A stretch of DNA of 64,000 nt from Bordetella genomosp. 4 (GTDB taxonomy: Bacteria > Pseudomonadota > Gammaproteobacteria > Burkholderiales > Burkholderiaceae_B), in contig NZ_NEVQ01000022.1 in NCBI RefSeq assembly GCF_002261185.1, positions 124,001 to 188,000 of the forward strand. Reading direction: 5' to 3'. The translations under genes and the position numbers were made by a program. Shown one piece after another: positions 9,305 through 18,200 of this stretch (position 1 is the stretch's first letter; every line of letters starts with the position of its first letter). A model generated the notes under the pieces. That model worked only from the letters and a program-made list of their open reading frames with translations. It did no database searches and was not told the origin of the DNA.

Positions 9305-10643
9305 CCATTGCTCCGAGGAAACCTCGGCATTCATGCCGGGGAGATAAAGGGCGCAGCCGTAAGGCTGCAAGATCAGTCTGATTTGAGTTTTCAGCTGGAT
9401 AAATATCCAGTTTTTTAGCCTGGCGTCGATAGTATCTGGGGCATGCAAACCAAACGTGCCTACCGATTCCGGTTCTATCCGACGCCCGCGCAAGCGATCA
9501 CGCTGGCTCGCACGTTCGGGTGTGTACGTGTGGTCTACAACCACATGCTCAACTTTCGATCGACCGCCTGGGCTGAGCGACAAGAGAGTCTGGGGTATCA
9601 CGCCACCTCTGCAGCCCTGACGGCACTGAAAAAGTGCCCAGACTACGCGTGGTTGAACGAGGTCAGCAGTGTTCCGCTGCAGCAGGCACTGCGCCATCTG
9701 CAAACGGCGTTTGTCGGTTTCTTTACCAAACGAACGGGATATCCTCGCTTCAAACGCAAGGATGGCTCGCAATCGGCGGAGTACACCGCCAGTGCCTTTA
9801 GATGGGATGGCCGCTCGCTCAAGCTGGCGAAGATGGCTGAGGCGTTGCCCATCCGCTGGTCCCGTCAGATTCCCAAAGCCGCCAAGGTCACTACGGTCAC
9901 CGTCAGCACGGACGCAGCGGGCCGATACTTTGTCAGCCTGCTGTGCGACGACGTTGTAGCGCAGAGAGCGCCTACGTCGAACTGCGTCGGGATTGATCTG
10001 GGCCTGTCTCATTTTGCGGTGCTCTCAACAGGAGAAAAAGTCGATGCACCACAGATCTTTCGTAGGCATGAAGTTAAGTTGGCTAAGCTGCAGCGCCGGC
10101 TGGCTAGAAAACAAAAGGGATCGGCTCGCCGCGCCAAGGCGAAGCTGAAAGTGGCCAAGCTGCATGCAAAGATCGCAGACACCCGCAGGGATTTCCTGCA
10201 CCAGCTTTCTACCCGGTTGATCCACGAGAACCAAGTGATTGCCGTAGAAAGCTTGTCTGTATCCAGCATGCAGAAAAACCGCTGTCTTGCTAAGTCCATC
10301 GGCGATGCCGGATGGGCGGAGTTTGTGAGGCAACTTGAATACAAAGCGCGTTGGTATGGGCGTGAGTTCGTGCGGGTAGATCGTTGGTATCCGTCGAGCA
10401 AACGCTGCCATGTTTGCGGATATGTGTCACCGAAGCTGCCGTTGAGCATGCGACATTGGTCCTGTCCGCAATGCAACGCAGACCACGACCGCGACATCAA
10501 CGCGGCGCATAACGTATTAGCCGCCGGGCTGGCGGTGTTAGCCCATGGAGAAACGGTAAGACCTGAGTGCATGAGTGATGATGTGCAACGGCTCGATTCT
10601 GTGAAGTGGGAATCCCTTTCCTTCTAGGGAAGGGAGCAGTCAA
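9305..10643 (+). mobile_element. IS200/IS605-family (IS1341-type, tnpB-only) element, full copy
   Basis: 1339-bp element. The left boundary follows TTCAT (9300-9304) and the right boundary is TCAA (10640-10643), both set by comparison with the deleted copy at 28997-29264. There is no tnpA, no terminal inverted repeat and no target duplication, as expected for single-strand (Y1/HUH) transposition. The left end (9305-9451) holds three hairpins conserved in both copies: a CCTCGGC/GCCGGGG stem, GCAGCC-GTAA-GGCTGC, and CTGGATA-AA-TATCCAG. The right end has a CCCTTTCC/GGGAAGGG stem before GCAGTCAA. It lies inside the minus-strand operon between the dioxygenase and binding-protein genes. Confidence 0.9.
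9443..10627 (+). CDS. tnpB: TnpB RNA-guided nuclease (IS605 OrfB)
   Basis: 394 residues, full length for TnpB. The N-terminal OrfB helix-turn-helix region includes YRFRFYPTPAQ and ...RFKRKDG. The RuvC-like catalytic residues are present: D185 in GIDLGLSHF, E269 in IAVESLSV, and D351 in DRDINAAHN. A CxxC...CxxC zinc ribbon lies at C322/C325 and C341/C344. TnpB proteins use a guide RNA made from the element's right end to cut sites next to a transposon-adjacent motif, which helps the element persist. Here the motif should be TTCAT. All catalytic residues are intact, so it may be active. It needs a TnpA from elsewhere to move. Confidence 0.95.
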   Translation: MQTKRAYRFRFYPTPAQAITLARTFGCVRVVYNHMLNFRSTAWAERQESLGYHATSAALTALKKCPDYAWLNEVSSVPLQQALRHLQTAFVGFFTKRTGYPRFKRKDGSQSAEYTASAFRWDGRSLKLAKMAEALPIRWSRQIPKAAKVTTVTVSTDAAGRYFVSLLCDDVVAQRAPTSNCVGIDLGLSHFAVLSTGEKVDAPQIFRRHEVKLAKLQRRLARKQKGSARRAKAKLKVAKLHAKIADTRRDFLHQLSTRLIHENQVIAVESLSVSSMQKNRCLAKSIGDAGWAEFVRQLEYKARWYGREFVRVDRWYPSSKRCHVCGYVSPKLPLSMRHWSCPQCNADHDRDINAAHNVLAAGLAVLAHGETVRPECMSDDVQRLDSVKWESLSF

Positions 10644-10663
10644 CATGATCCCGGCAAGTGCCA
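10516..10663 (+). ncRNA. predicted TnpB guide RNA (omega/reRNA): right-end scaffold plus ~20-nt guide
   Basis: In TnpB systems the guide RNA comes from the 3' part of tnpB and the right end of the element, running into flanking DNA that serves as guide. Here 10516-10643 is the part retained in the deleted copy (29143-29264) and ends in a stem-loop before TCAA. The next ~20 nt (from 10644, CATGATCCCGGC...) would be the guide, matching the reconstructed empty site beside TTCAT. Boundaries are inferred from family knowledge and the two-copy comparison. Confidence 0.5.
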
Positions 10664-10741
10664 CAAAGAAGATAGGAAGAAAAGCATCGAAGAGGCGTTC
10701 TCCGGTCCATCACGGACGAGCGTGGATCCCGGCCCCTCGCG

Positions 10742-11626
10742 TCAAAATGGCCGTGAGCCCGCCACCGTCGTTCTGTGCATGACGCGGCGATACTTGTTGT
10801 CGTCATAGGGCGTGGCGCAATGCATGGTGCAACGGTTGTCCCACAAAATCAAATCACCCTGCTGCCAACGATGGCGAAACACGAACTCGTCCTTGATCGC
10901 ATGTGCATTCAGCTCGGCCAGAAGCGCCTCAGATTCTGTTTCCGGTAAATCATTTATGCACTTCACGATGTCCTGGCCCACATACAACGACAGCCGTCCT
11001 GTTGTGGGATGGGTACGCACCACGGGTTGAATCACATCTGGCGTACGTGCCTTTTGCTCTTCGGTCAGCGGCGCACGATCGGCAAAGGCCTTGCCGTAAT
11101 AACCCGCATACGAGTGGGTGGCGCGCAAATTCCGGATACGGTTCTGCATATCGGCCGGCAACCCCTCGTACGCCAGATGCATGCTGGCAAACAAGGTGTC
11201 GGCCCCCTCTGGCGGCACCTCGACGGCATATAACAGCGATCCCATGCTGGGCTCGGCGACATATGACAGATCCGAATGCCAGTTCCAGCCTTCTTTGTGA
11301 TTACCGATAGGCTTTCCGTTTTCACTTACGTTGGACAGCACATAGATTTCAGGCAGGCCGGTTGTCAAAAACTGCTTCAGCACATGCGTCATCAGTGGGC
11401 CGAAACGGCGGCTGATTTCAACGTGGCGCTCATTCGACAGTTTCTGATTTCGCAGCAGAATGAGGGAATGTTTATCCAACTCGTCGACCAAAGCATCGAT
11501 GGCGTTGTCGCTATCTGGAGACGACAAATCCAGATCCATCACCTCCAGACCAAAACCGGGATGCAAGGGTTGGGTATTCAACACAATGGGTTCCTCAAAC
11601 GTAGGCATGAGCGATGTGGAAAGCAT
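10742..11626 (-). CDS. TauD/TfdA-family Fe(II)/2-oxoglutarate dioxygenase
   Basis: 294 residues from the ATG at 11626, which lies 2 nt after the aldolase stop; an ATG 18 nt downstream is an alternative. Members oxidise a substrate with O2 while decarboxylating 2-oxoglutarate. The iron ligands are visible: HxD in NWHSDLSY and the distal His in DNRCTMHCATPYD, and the arginine that binds 2-oxoglutarate is in RRVMHRTTV. TfdA acts on aryloxyacetates and TauD on taurine. In this operon, with an aldolase, a bicupin and an ABC importer, a role in opening an imported compound is likely, but the substrate is unknown. Confidence 0.88.
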   Translation of the reverse strand: MLSTSLMPTFEEPIVLNTQPLHPGFGLEVMDLDLSSPDSDNAIDALVDELDKHSLILLRNQKLSNERHVEISRRFGPLMTHVLKQFLTTGLPEIYVLSNVSENGKPIGNHKEGWNWHSDLSYVAEPSMGSLLYAVEVPPEGADTLFASMHLAYEGLPADMQNRIRNLRATHSYAGYYGKAFADRAPLTEEQKARTPDVIQPVVRTHPTTGRLSLYVGQDIVKCINDLPETESEALLAELNAHAIKDEFVFRHRWQQGDLILWDNRCTMHCATPYDDNKYRRVMHRTTVAGSRPF

Positions 11627-11628
11627 GA

Positions 11629-12444
11629 TTAATTCCGATAAGAAGGATCCTGACGATCCAATTGACGAATGAACGCAGGCCACTCGCGCTCGCCGGCTAC
11701 CAAGATGTCGCCTTTCATTTCCCAGAACTGTCTGGCGGCTTTTTCGCAGACCTCGTGCGGCGGCAGGACCAGCGGACCCGCCCCTCCCGCCACCGAGGCC
11801 TGCATCTGCAGCTGTATCTGTGCAGCGCGCTCGAAGTAGTACAGCAGCATGAAGGCTTCGCCCGGCGTGCGTCCCACAGTCAACAGACCGTGATTGCGCA
11901 TCAACATGACCGGATGCTGGGCGAAATGCGCGATCAAGCGTTCCTGCTCGTCCAGATCGATCGCCACGCCCTCATAGTCGTGAAACGCCTGGCGTTGATA
12001 AAAACGCATCGCGAACTGCGACAGCGGCAACAAACCATCCCGCTGGGCAGAGACGGCGATACTGGCATCCGAGTGTGTGTGCAACACGCAGACCGCATCA
12101 TGACGGCTTTGATGAATGGCACCATGGATGACAAAACCTGCGGCATTGACCTGGTAAGGCGAATCGCAGAGCTTTTGACCATGGACATCGATACGCACCA
12201 GGCTGGATGCCGTGATCTCCTCAAACAGCATGCCGTAGGGGTTAATCAGAAATTGATCATCCTTTCCCGGCACGCGCAACGAAATGTGGTTGTAAATCAG
12301 ATCGTCCAAGCCTAATTTCGCCACCAGGCGATAGCAGGCCGCAAGGGACACACGGGCTTCCCATTCGGCTTCTCCATACTGCTCTCGGCCGAGCTCGACC
12401 GTACCGGATGCCAATTGAACAGGCTCTAAGGTGATATTCAACAT
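11629..12444 (-). CDS. class II aldolase/adducin-family protein
   Basis: 271 residues from the ATG at 12444 (a TTG at 12453 overlapping the previous stop is an alternative; AAAGGAGGG lies upstream of both). The family includes fuculose-phosphate aldolase, ribulose-phosphate epimerase-like proteins and many catabolic aldolases or decarboxylases. Zinc-binding histidines appear in VLHTHSDASIAVSA and further on in LMRNHGLLTVG. The N-terminal LAACYRLVAKLGLDDLIYNHISLRV is also typical. It lies between the ABC ATPase and dioxygenase genes with almost no spacing, so it is probably part of the same catabolic route. Confidence 0.88.
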   Translation of the reverse strand: MLNITLEPVQLASGTVELGREQYGEAEWEARVSLAACYRLVAKLGLDDLIYNHISLRVPGKDDQFLINPYGMLFEEITASSLVRIDVHGQKLCDSPYQVNAAGFVIHGAIHQSRHDAVCVLHTHSDASIAVSAQRDGLLPLSQFAMRFYQRQAFHDYEGVAIDLDEQERLIAHFAQHPVMLMRNHGLLTVGRTPGEAFMLLYYFERAAQIQLQMQASVAGGAGPLVLPPHEVCEKAARQFWEMKGDILVAGEREWPAFIRQLDRQDPSYRN

Positions 12445-12449
12445 GGCGT

Positions 12450-13343
12450 TCAATGCCCTCCTTTGCTGCGCTCACTGGCTGTGAAGGACTTCATGCTTTC
12501 TTCTTCGATCGCCTCCAGCAGCACGCGCTTGAGCTTCATGAATTCCCCAGATGTCACGATATCCGCGCGACGTGGGCGCGGCAGGTTCACTACCTGCTCC
12601 ATCTTTACCTGCCCAGGCCGCGACGTCATGACCAGCACGCGATCCCCGAGAAAGATCGCCTCGTCCACGTCGTGAGTAATGAATAAAATCGTGCGCCGAT
12701 GCTTTTGCCAGACATCGAGCAACCACCGCTGCATCATCGTGCGGGTCAGCGCATCCAGCGCGCCAAAGGGCTCATCCAATAGCATCAGATCGCGGTTGAA
12801 CATGAACGTCCTCATCAAGGCGACGCGCTGACGCATCCCACCGGACAACTCATGTGGATACTGTTTTTCAAATCCCGCCAAACCAAATTCGGGCAACATA
12901 TCCAGCGCAGCGCGCCGTGCATCAGCGCGGCGCGCGCCTTCAAGCTCTACAGCCAGGATGGCGTTATCGATCACCGTCCGCCAGGGCAACAGCAGATCGC
13001 GCTGCGGCATGAAGGACACTTTGCCCAACAAGTCCCTGGCTTTGCAGGGCTTGCCCAGGAATTCAATGCGCCCGCCTTCATCGGGCTCTTCCAGACCGGC
13101 AACGATATTGAACAGTGTGCTTTTCCCGCAGCCACTAGGGCCCACCACGGTGACGAACTCGCCGGGGGTGATGGACACACTCAGGTCGCTCAGTGCGCGT
13201 GTCTTGCCAAACGTTTTAGACACTCCGCTCAGCGTTAATAACGGCGCAGACAAACCCTGGGCCAGATCGGGCAGCGCAGCAGCAGTGCGGCTATCCGGGT
13301 TGACCGAATACATAGCTCGTGAGGCTAATGAATGCGCGGTCAT
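12450..13343 (-). CDS. ABC transporter ATP-binding protein
   Basis: 297 residues. Walker A is VVGPSGCGKST, the signature LSGGMRQRVALMR, Walker B LMLLDEPFGALD, and the switch His is in FITHDVDEA. The N-terminal ~35 residues are an extension before the ATPase core (LLTLSGVSKTFGKTRAL), and the C-terminal ESMKSFTASERSKGG is an extension too. It is the first gene of the minus-strand operon and energises the two permeases at 6757-8288, from which it is now separated by the aldolase, the dioxygenase and the TnpB element. Confidence 0.92.
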   Translation of the reverse strand: MTAHSLASRAMYSVNPDSRTAAALPDLAQGLSAPLLTLSGVSKTFGKTRALSDLSVSITPGEFVTVVGPSGCGKSTLFNIVAGLEEPDEGGRIEFLGKPCKARDLLGKVSFMPQRDLLLPWRTVIDNAILAVELEGARRADARRAALDMLPEFGLAGFEKQYPHELSGGMRQRVALMRTFMFNRDLMLLDEPFGALDALTRTMMQRWLLDVWQKHRRTILFITHDVDEAIFLGDRVLVMTSRPGQVKMEQVVNLPRPRRADIVTSGEFMKLKRVLLEAIEEESMKSFTASERSKGGH

Positions 13344-13418
13344 ACGAAGCCTGCCTGTGCCAGCGTGGCCAACGTCCCTTTAGGCCCAAGATTCATCGTT
13401 CACCTTCCTTCCGAATTG

Positions 13419-13432
13419 TTTGTATGCATAAA
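13419..13432. promoter_or_regulatory. candidate operator upstream of the ABC/aldolase operon
   Basis: TTTGTATGCATAAA, centred on the palindrome TATGCATA, lies 76 bp upstream of the ATPase start. A related palindrome (TTGTATACAT) lies at 13614 before the divergent GntR gene. Paired palindromes in a shared intergenic region suggest sites for that regulator; this is inference. Confidence 0.4.
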
Positions 13433-13613
13433 CATTGACTATGTATTCCCCGAATACGAACACCATCGGTAAGTCGTCGTTCCATGCTTATCAAGCAATA
13501 CCTGTGCCAGCATTTTTTGCCGAAAAACCGAGCTATCGGGCTGGGACTGAGCTAACTTGGTGCACTTTCTGGTGCATACTTGGCTCGATCTGGAGCATCT
13601 AATTATTTATTTC

Positions 13614-13623
13614 TTGTATACAT
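13614..13623. promoter_or_regulatory. candidate GntR operator TTGTATACAT
   Basis: Contains the perfect palindrome TGTATACA, about 170 bp before the likely gntR start at 13795. The rest of the 13344-13794 intergenic region is AT-richer and holds the divergent promoters; no further gene is visible in it. Confidence 0.4.
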
Positions 13624-13794
13624 TAGCCGCTAAAATGGGGTGAACGATGACGCCGGGGCTTCGCCCGCCCCGTGTTCTCCTCCGCTATATTTAGAGAGAC
13701 CGAAGTGAAGTTAGACTTCTCCCCATCAACAACATCATCCGCACCGTCCATCACACCCCGTACACGGACGGCGTCGCCTCGCCATCAGCCGGAC

Positions 13795-14472
13795 ATGAAA
13801 CCCGTTCAGAACCGCTCCGAACAGATTCAGCAAACATTGGAAGCCGAAATTTTTTCGGGAAAACTCAGTCCGGGCGCACGTTTGGATGAAGTCGAACTCG
13901 CAGAACGCTTTCAGGTGTCGCGCACACCCGTACGCGAAGCACTGCGGCACCTGGCCTCGGGCGGCCTGATTCAAATGCGCAACCGTCAGCCCGCCTTGGT
14001 AGCGACGCTCTCTGCACACAAACTCGTGGAAATGTTCCAGGTCATGGCAGAGCTGGAAGGCCTATGCGCCCGTATGGCAGCCCGCCGCATCACCCCCGCG
14101 CAGATTGCCGAGCTCAATCGTTTACACGAAGCCCTCATCTTGCTGTCAAACACGGATCGGGTCGAAGAGTTCTATGACGTGAACCGGCAATTTCACGAGC
14201 TGATCTACGAAGCTTCGCAAAATGAATTTCTGGCTGAGCAAACCCGAGCGCTGCGCAATCGCATCGGCGCCTATCGCCGCCTGGTCACGCACAAGCCCAG
14301 CCGTCGCGAGGGCACCATCAGCGAACATGCGGAGGTCTTGCGCTGTATCGTCGCTGGCGAAGAGGACGCCGCGGCCAACGCGATGCGCGGACATGTGAAC
14401 CTGTTGGGTGAGAAACTGCTGGATTTCATCGCTCTGTTTCCTAAAGGCTCCGAGTCCGAATTCGCCGGATGA
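13795..14472 (+). CDS. GntR-family transcriptional regulator (FCD type)
   Basis: 225 residues from ATG 13795; an upstream in-frame GTG at 13705, preceded by AGAGAG, would add 30 low-complexity residues and cannot be excluded. The N-terminal winged helix is clear (LSPGARLDEVELAERFQVSRTPVREALRHL) and the C-terminal all-helical FCD domain has FHELIYEASQNEFL and HAEVLRCIVAGE, with histidines that may bind a metal and ligand. It is divergent from the ABC/aldolase/dioxygenase operon and probably represses it in the absence of the catabolite. Confidence 0.88.
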   Translation: MKPVQNRSEQIQQTLEAEIFSGKLSPGARLDEVELAERFQVSRTPVREALRHLASGGLIQMRNRQPALVATLSAHKLVEMFQVMAELEGLCARMAARRITPAQIAELNRLHEALILLSNTDRVEEFYDVNRQFHELIYEASQNEFLAEQTRALRNRIGAYRRLVTHKPSRREGTISEHAEVLRCIVAGEEDAAANAMRGHVNLLGEKLLDFIALFPKGSESEFAG

Positions 14473-14541
14473 GTCCGTGCGTATCAGAATTTGGGTGCGC
14501 ATAGCGCGGCGCGTATTTGATATTGAAAGACATCCAGACCT

Positions 14542-14560
14542 AAGATCTACGCGAGATCTT
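14542..14560 (+). terminator. weak hairpin after the GntR gene
   Basis: AAGATCT-ACGCG-AGATCTT is a perfect 7-bp hairpin 70 bp after the gntR stop, followed by TCTC rather than a T run. It could be a weak terminator; evidence is limited. Confidence 0.25.
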
Positions 14561-14618
14561 TCTCGGTATAGCCTTATGATGCGCGGCACATCCCTAGCAA
14601 CCTAAATAGGAATTCCAA

Positions 14619-14816
14619 ATGCGTTTATTGATTGCACTGATCCTGCCATGGCTTACGTTCTTTACCATCGGACGGCCCATTTCGGGGATTGTGTGCCTGA
14701 TTCTCCAGATCACCTTGATCGGATGGATCCCCGCCGCGATCTGGGCGGTCTACTCGCTCAGCCAGTACAAGACTGACAAGAAGATCGAAAAAGCGTTGGG
14801 GACGAGAGCGGACTAG
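14619..14816 (+). CDS. YqaE/Pmp3-family small membrane protein
   Basis: 65 residues with two hydrophobic helices separated by a short loop (ALILPWLTFFTIGRP, then IVCLILQITLIGWIPAAIWAVY), the UPF0057/Pmp3 pattern. Family members are small inner-membrane proteins tied to membrane potential or stress in some organisms. The C-terminus is charged (KTDKKIEKALG). The ATG at 14619 follows ATAGGAATTCCAA, a usable ribosome-binding site. It appears monocistronic. Confidence 0.85.
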   Translation: MRLLIALILPWLTFFTIGRPISGIVCLILQITLIGWIPAAIWAVYSLSQYKTDKKIEKALGTRAD

Positions 14817-14880
14817 AGCGGACTCGGTCGCAGGGCCGTTCTGATGTAGTTGGAACCCACGGAAAAAACGCAGGGGCGAG

Positions 14881-15138
14881 TCATTGCACCTTGCTGCGGC
14901 GCAGTTCCGTCATGGCGATGTCGGTAATGCTGCCGCCCTCTACCTCGCCGCGCTCAGCCTGAGCCAAGCGTTCATTGAGCAAGGCCTTCAGTTCGTAGAG
15001 CGCCTGTTCCCTCATCGACTGAGGGAACAGGCGCTCGAGGGCGTACTGCTTGATGGTTTTACCTTCCAGGGTAGCCATCGTCTTGAGGGTCTGGTGTTGC
15101 TGATCGGTTACATCCATGGTCAGGCAGCCCATGAGCAT
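14881..15138 (-). CDS. orphan type II antitoxin-like protein
   Basis: 85 residues. The N-terminal half (TDQQHQTLKTMATLEGKTIK) resembles the ribbon-helix-helix/CopG-like part of ParD-type antitoxins, and the C-terminal half (LKALLNERLAQAERGEVEGG) the charged toxin-binding tail. The ATG at 15138 follows AGGAAGAGGT. Usually a RelE/ParE-type toxin gene overlaps the 3' end; here only 64 bp separate it from the convergent YqaE gene and no toxin is present, so it is an orphan or remnant. The precise family is not certain. Confidence 0.65.
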   Translation of the reverse strand: MLMGCLTMDVTDQQHQTLKTMATLEGKTIKQYALERLFPQSMREQALYELKALLNERLAQAERGEVEGGSITDIAMTELRRSKVQ

Positions 15139-15269
15139 ACCTCTTCCTAGACTCAGTTTTGATCTGACATGCTCTGTTCAATCAGTCGAGCAGAAAGCGC
15201 CCCGTCCCGGCCATCTGGCTTCCGTACCCCAACTCGTTTATGGACGTTGAAGAGCTTAGCTATTTATCA

Positions 15270-18200
15270 TTAAGGGTCTGACACGTCCAGAATGAATACA
15301 TCAATTAACCCCTTGAGTTCTGTCGGTAGCGTTGTTTCGATGCTGCTCTTTAGTTCCTGCGCACTTCTAATCCCATGGCACTTGCGGTTCGCAACCTTTT
15401 CGTTCTCACCGAACCAGATCACGACGAAAATCCCCTGTCGCGCTGCGTCTGGATGGATGGAGTAACGTTCATGTAATTGAGCAGAAGCAGCTGTGTAGAG
15501 ATCTTTATGCCACTGCCCTTTTACCTCCGTAACAAGCAACTGCCGTCTGCCGCCAATCATCTTGGTTACCGTAAAATCACTTCGGTTAGTATCCTTTAGT
15601 TGATGTTCTAACGTCACCGAGATACCTTGCGGCTCAAGCCTCAAACTTAGACGTTCAGCAATAATTTCAGTGCACCGTTTCTCACCCAACCTCTCATTTT
15701 TTTCATAAAAGCGATCGACGGAATTAAATTCTCCTCCATCTATTACTTCCTGAAAGTACTCAAGCTCCTCGATCACGAGTTGACGCAGCCCCTCCACAGT
15801 CACGACCGCATCTGCGTCCAGTCGATTTACGATTTCCGGAGGCGTTGGTGGTTTGAAATCCTTAAGTGCTTTCTTCCTAACCTGACCGGCCTGTATGCTT
15901 TTTAAATCCTTGTGCAGGCTTACGAAACGCAGGTCAGCGAGAAGCCTATCGAGAACGGGAATCGCATCATCTGGATCGTCTAAGCTGAGTGACCAGATTA
16001 CCTCAGTTAAAAAACGGTATGCGCTCTCTTCTGTGGGGCTGCCTGTCCCCCAGTGGCTCGGCAGCTCTACCTGAGGCCATTTTTCAATGAAGGCGTCTAG
16101 AATAGCTTCTACCTTAACTGACGTGAGCTTGGGCCAATATGAATGATCTTGATGGCTCATCCGCCCAGACCGTTCGTAGAGTAGGTGTATTGTGTCTCTA
16201 TTTGATTTCAACCAGCTCAGGTATATTTCAGGATCGTCGTTCAGAAAATAAAAAGCACGTAGCGACCAGAAAGCGCGCTTTTGTTCGATGTATTCATTGT
16301 TTTCTAGGCTGAGTTCATCGAATTCGAAACGTCCACGAGACGCCACAATGATTTCTATTAGGTCGGTGCGATTACCGTGCTGAGCAGCAATCTCAAAAAG
16401 CGTATCCAATGGTTCAAGCGCCAACCCACGAAAATGCCTGAGCCATTCAATTGACAACGCAGCACGTAAATGCCTAAAAGCCTCGTCATCCCTGAGTAAC
16501 CATACGTCTGAACAAGTACACCTGTCCTGTGCGAGCTGTGGCTCAACGTACTGTCGGAGAAAACTTTCGGCACTGCCGGCATCAGTAAAGATTAGTCTGT
16601 CAATTTCTGTCTTTAGTGCATCCTTATCTTCTTCAGATACTGCGCTGTAGCCCATATTAATGCCCGTTCGCAGCGCCCTTAGGAGCCGAAGATCAACGTC
16701 GTCTAGGTCGCCTTTGGTACGTAAAATTTCCAAACAAGCGGCATGTAGAATCTGCACCGAATGAAGGTATTTTGAAGCACACTGTAGCTCAGCAAGCTTG
16801 GTTAGATCCGGAACATGCGAAGCTATGAAATCGAGACAATTTCTCAATGCATTTTTAACGAGTGCCTCATCACCAAATTCGCACACGATTTTGTCTGGTT
16901 CGTTGAGCACTAACTCGGCAAATCGAACAAGACAACTCCAATGACGTCCACTTTCGATAAGCTCTCGGTTTTCTTTGACATACGTGATGTTCCTTTCTCG
17001 GATGTCGTTTTCTTTCCTACGCTGGCGCTTTATCTTTCGAGTGCGACGGAATCGCAACAACTGGCGATTCTCATTATGTTGCTGCACCATTGCTCTATTG
17101 GTTTTAACCCACTCTCGCATGAAAGATGGTTTTTCCAATGCTTGCTCGCGCATATGTCGTCGCAAGCTATTTACGCCATGTTCTTCTTGATTCTGATAAA
17201 AACGGTGCGCAGCAATGAAACTCGCCCATAAATCCGAGTTGCCAGTTTTAAATGCCAGATCAACCACAAATCTGTAGTCATTAGAATGAAAAGAAAGACC
17301 AGAATGGGAGAGCCAATCAAACTTATATATCTTAGTATTGTGAATCTGTTCGCGGTCGGTCAGCTTGCCGAATACATGCGCAATAATTCCTTGGCGCAAG
17401 TTATCGCTTTCTTGGAGCACTTGGACAGCCTTGCTTTGGTCTGCGACTTTGCCCGCATGGAAGTTCAGGTTTCCGACCCATTGCCAAACTCGTATCGGGT
17501 CAAAAGGCGGCTTGGCTAGATCAAAATATCGATCCAACATTGATCCGACCACCTTGCTTATGCCAGTTAGACAATCACACTCGTAGGGGCGTTCGCCACA
17601 ATTACAAGCGAGGTTGTCGGTCAACTCGTCCAAGAGCCTCTCAATAATCGCCACGTCTAGTGTGGTGATTAACCTTTTCACGAAGTGGCGCGAGCCGATT
17701 ATGCGCTCATCGTGCTCGCGGTGACCTGGATAAAGCGTCGAGCAGGCCCGAAAAAAGTCTGCAAGATATGCCAGCTCGAATGTTTGCGGGCCGAGTGCTT
17801 CGATAATCTTCGTAGCTACATTGAGCGACGTATGGCTGGCCTGAGAAATAAGAACAGCTAAATCAGAACGATGATCGTAGTCTACGATTCCGAGTAAACA
17901 CTCACTTGCCAAAAACCGCGTGTTCTCGTTTTCACCTGAGGCTAAAGCGAGTTGGCGCAAGCTGTCTCTCAGCAGACCAAGTGCTGACGAACCTGCCAAA
18001 AGCTCAAGAATGAGATCGCGCAAGTGTCCGTCACTGCCGATGCCCAGAAGCGGTTTGATCTCCTCGACAACATCTGTAGTGAAGAAACCTGCAACACTAA
18101 ACCTACGCCAAAAATCTCCCCTTCGAAAATAGGGATCTTTGGTTTCTATCACTTTCAACTGCTTTACCAGCAAGAGTTTTGACGAAGGCTCTAACTGGGA

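Noticed and set aside
8285-10012. A 575-codon minus-strand frame spanning the binding-protein gene and most of the TnpB element
   Set aside because: The part beyond 9304 is antisense to tnpB and contains the element's structured left end. The signal peptide and ribosome-binding site at 9304 mark the real start.
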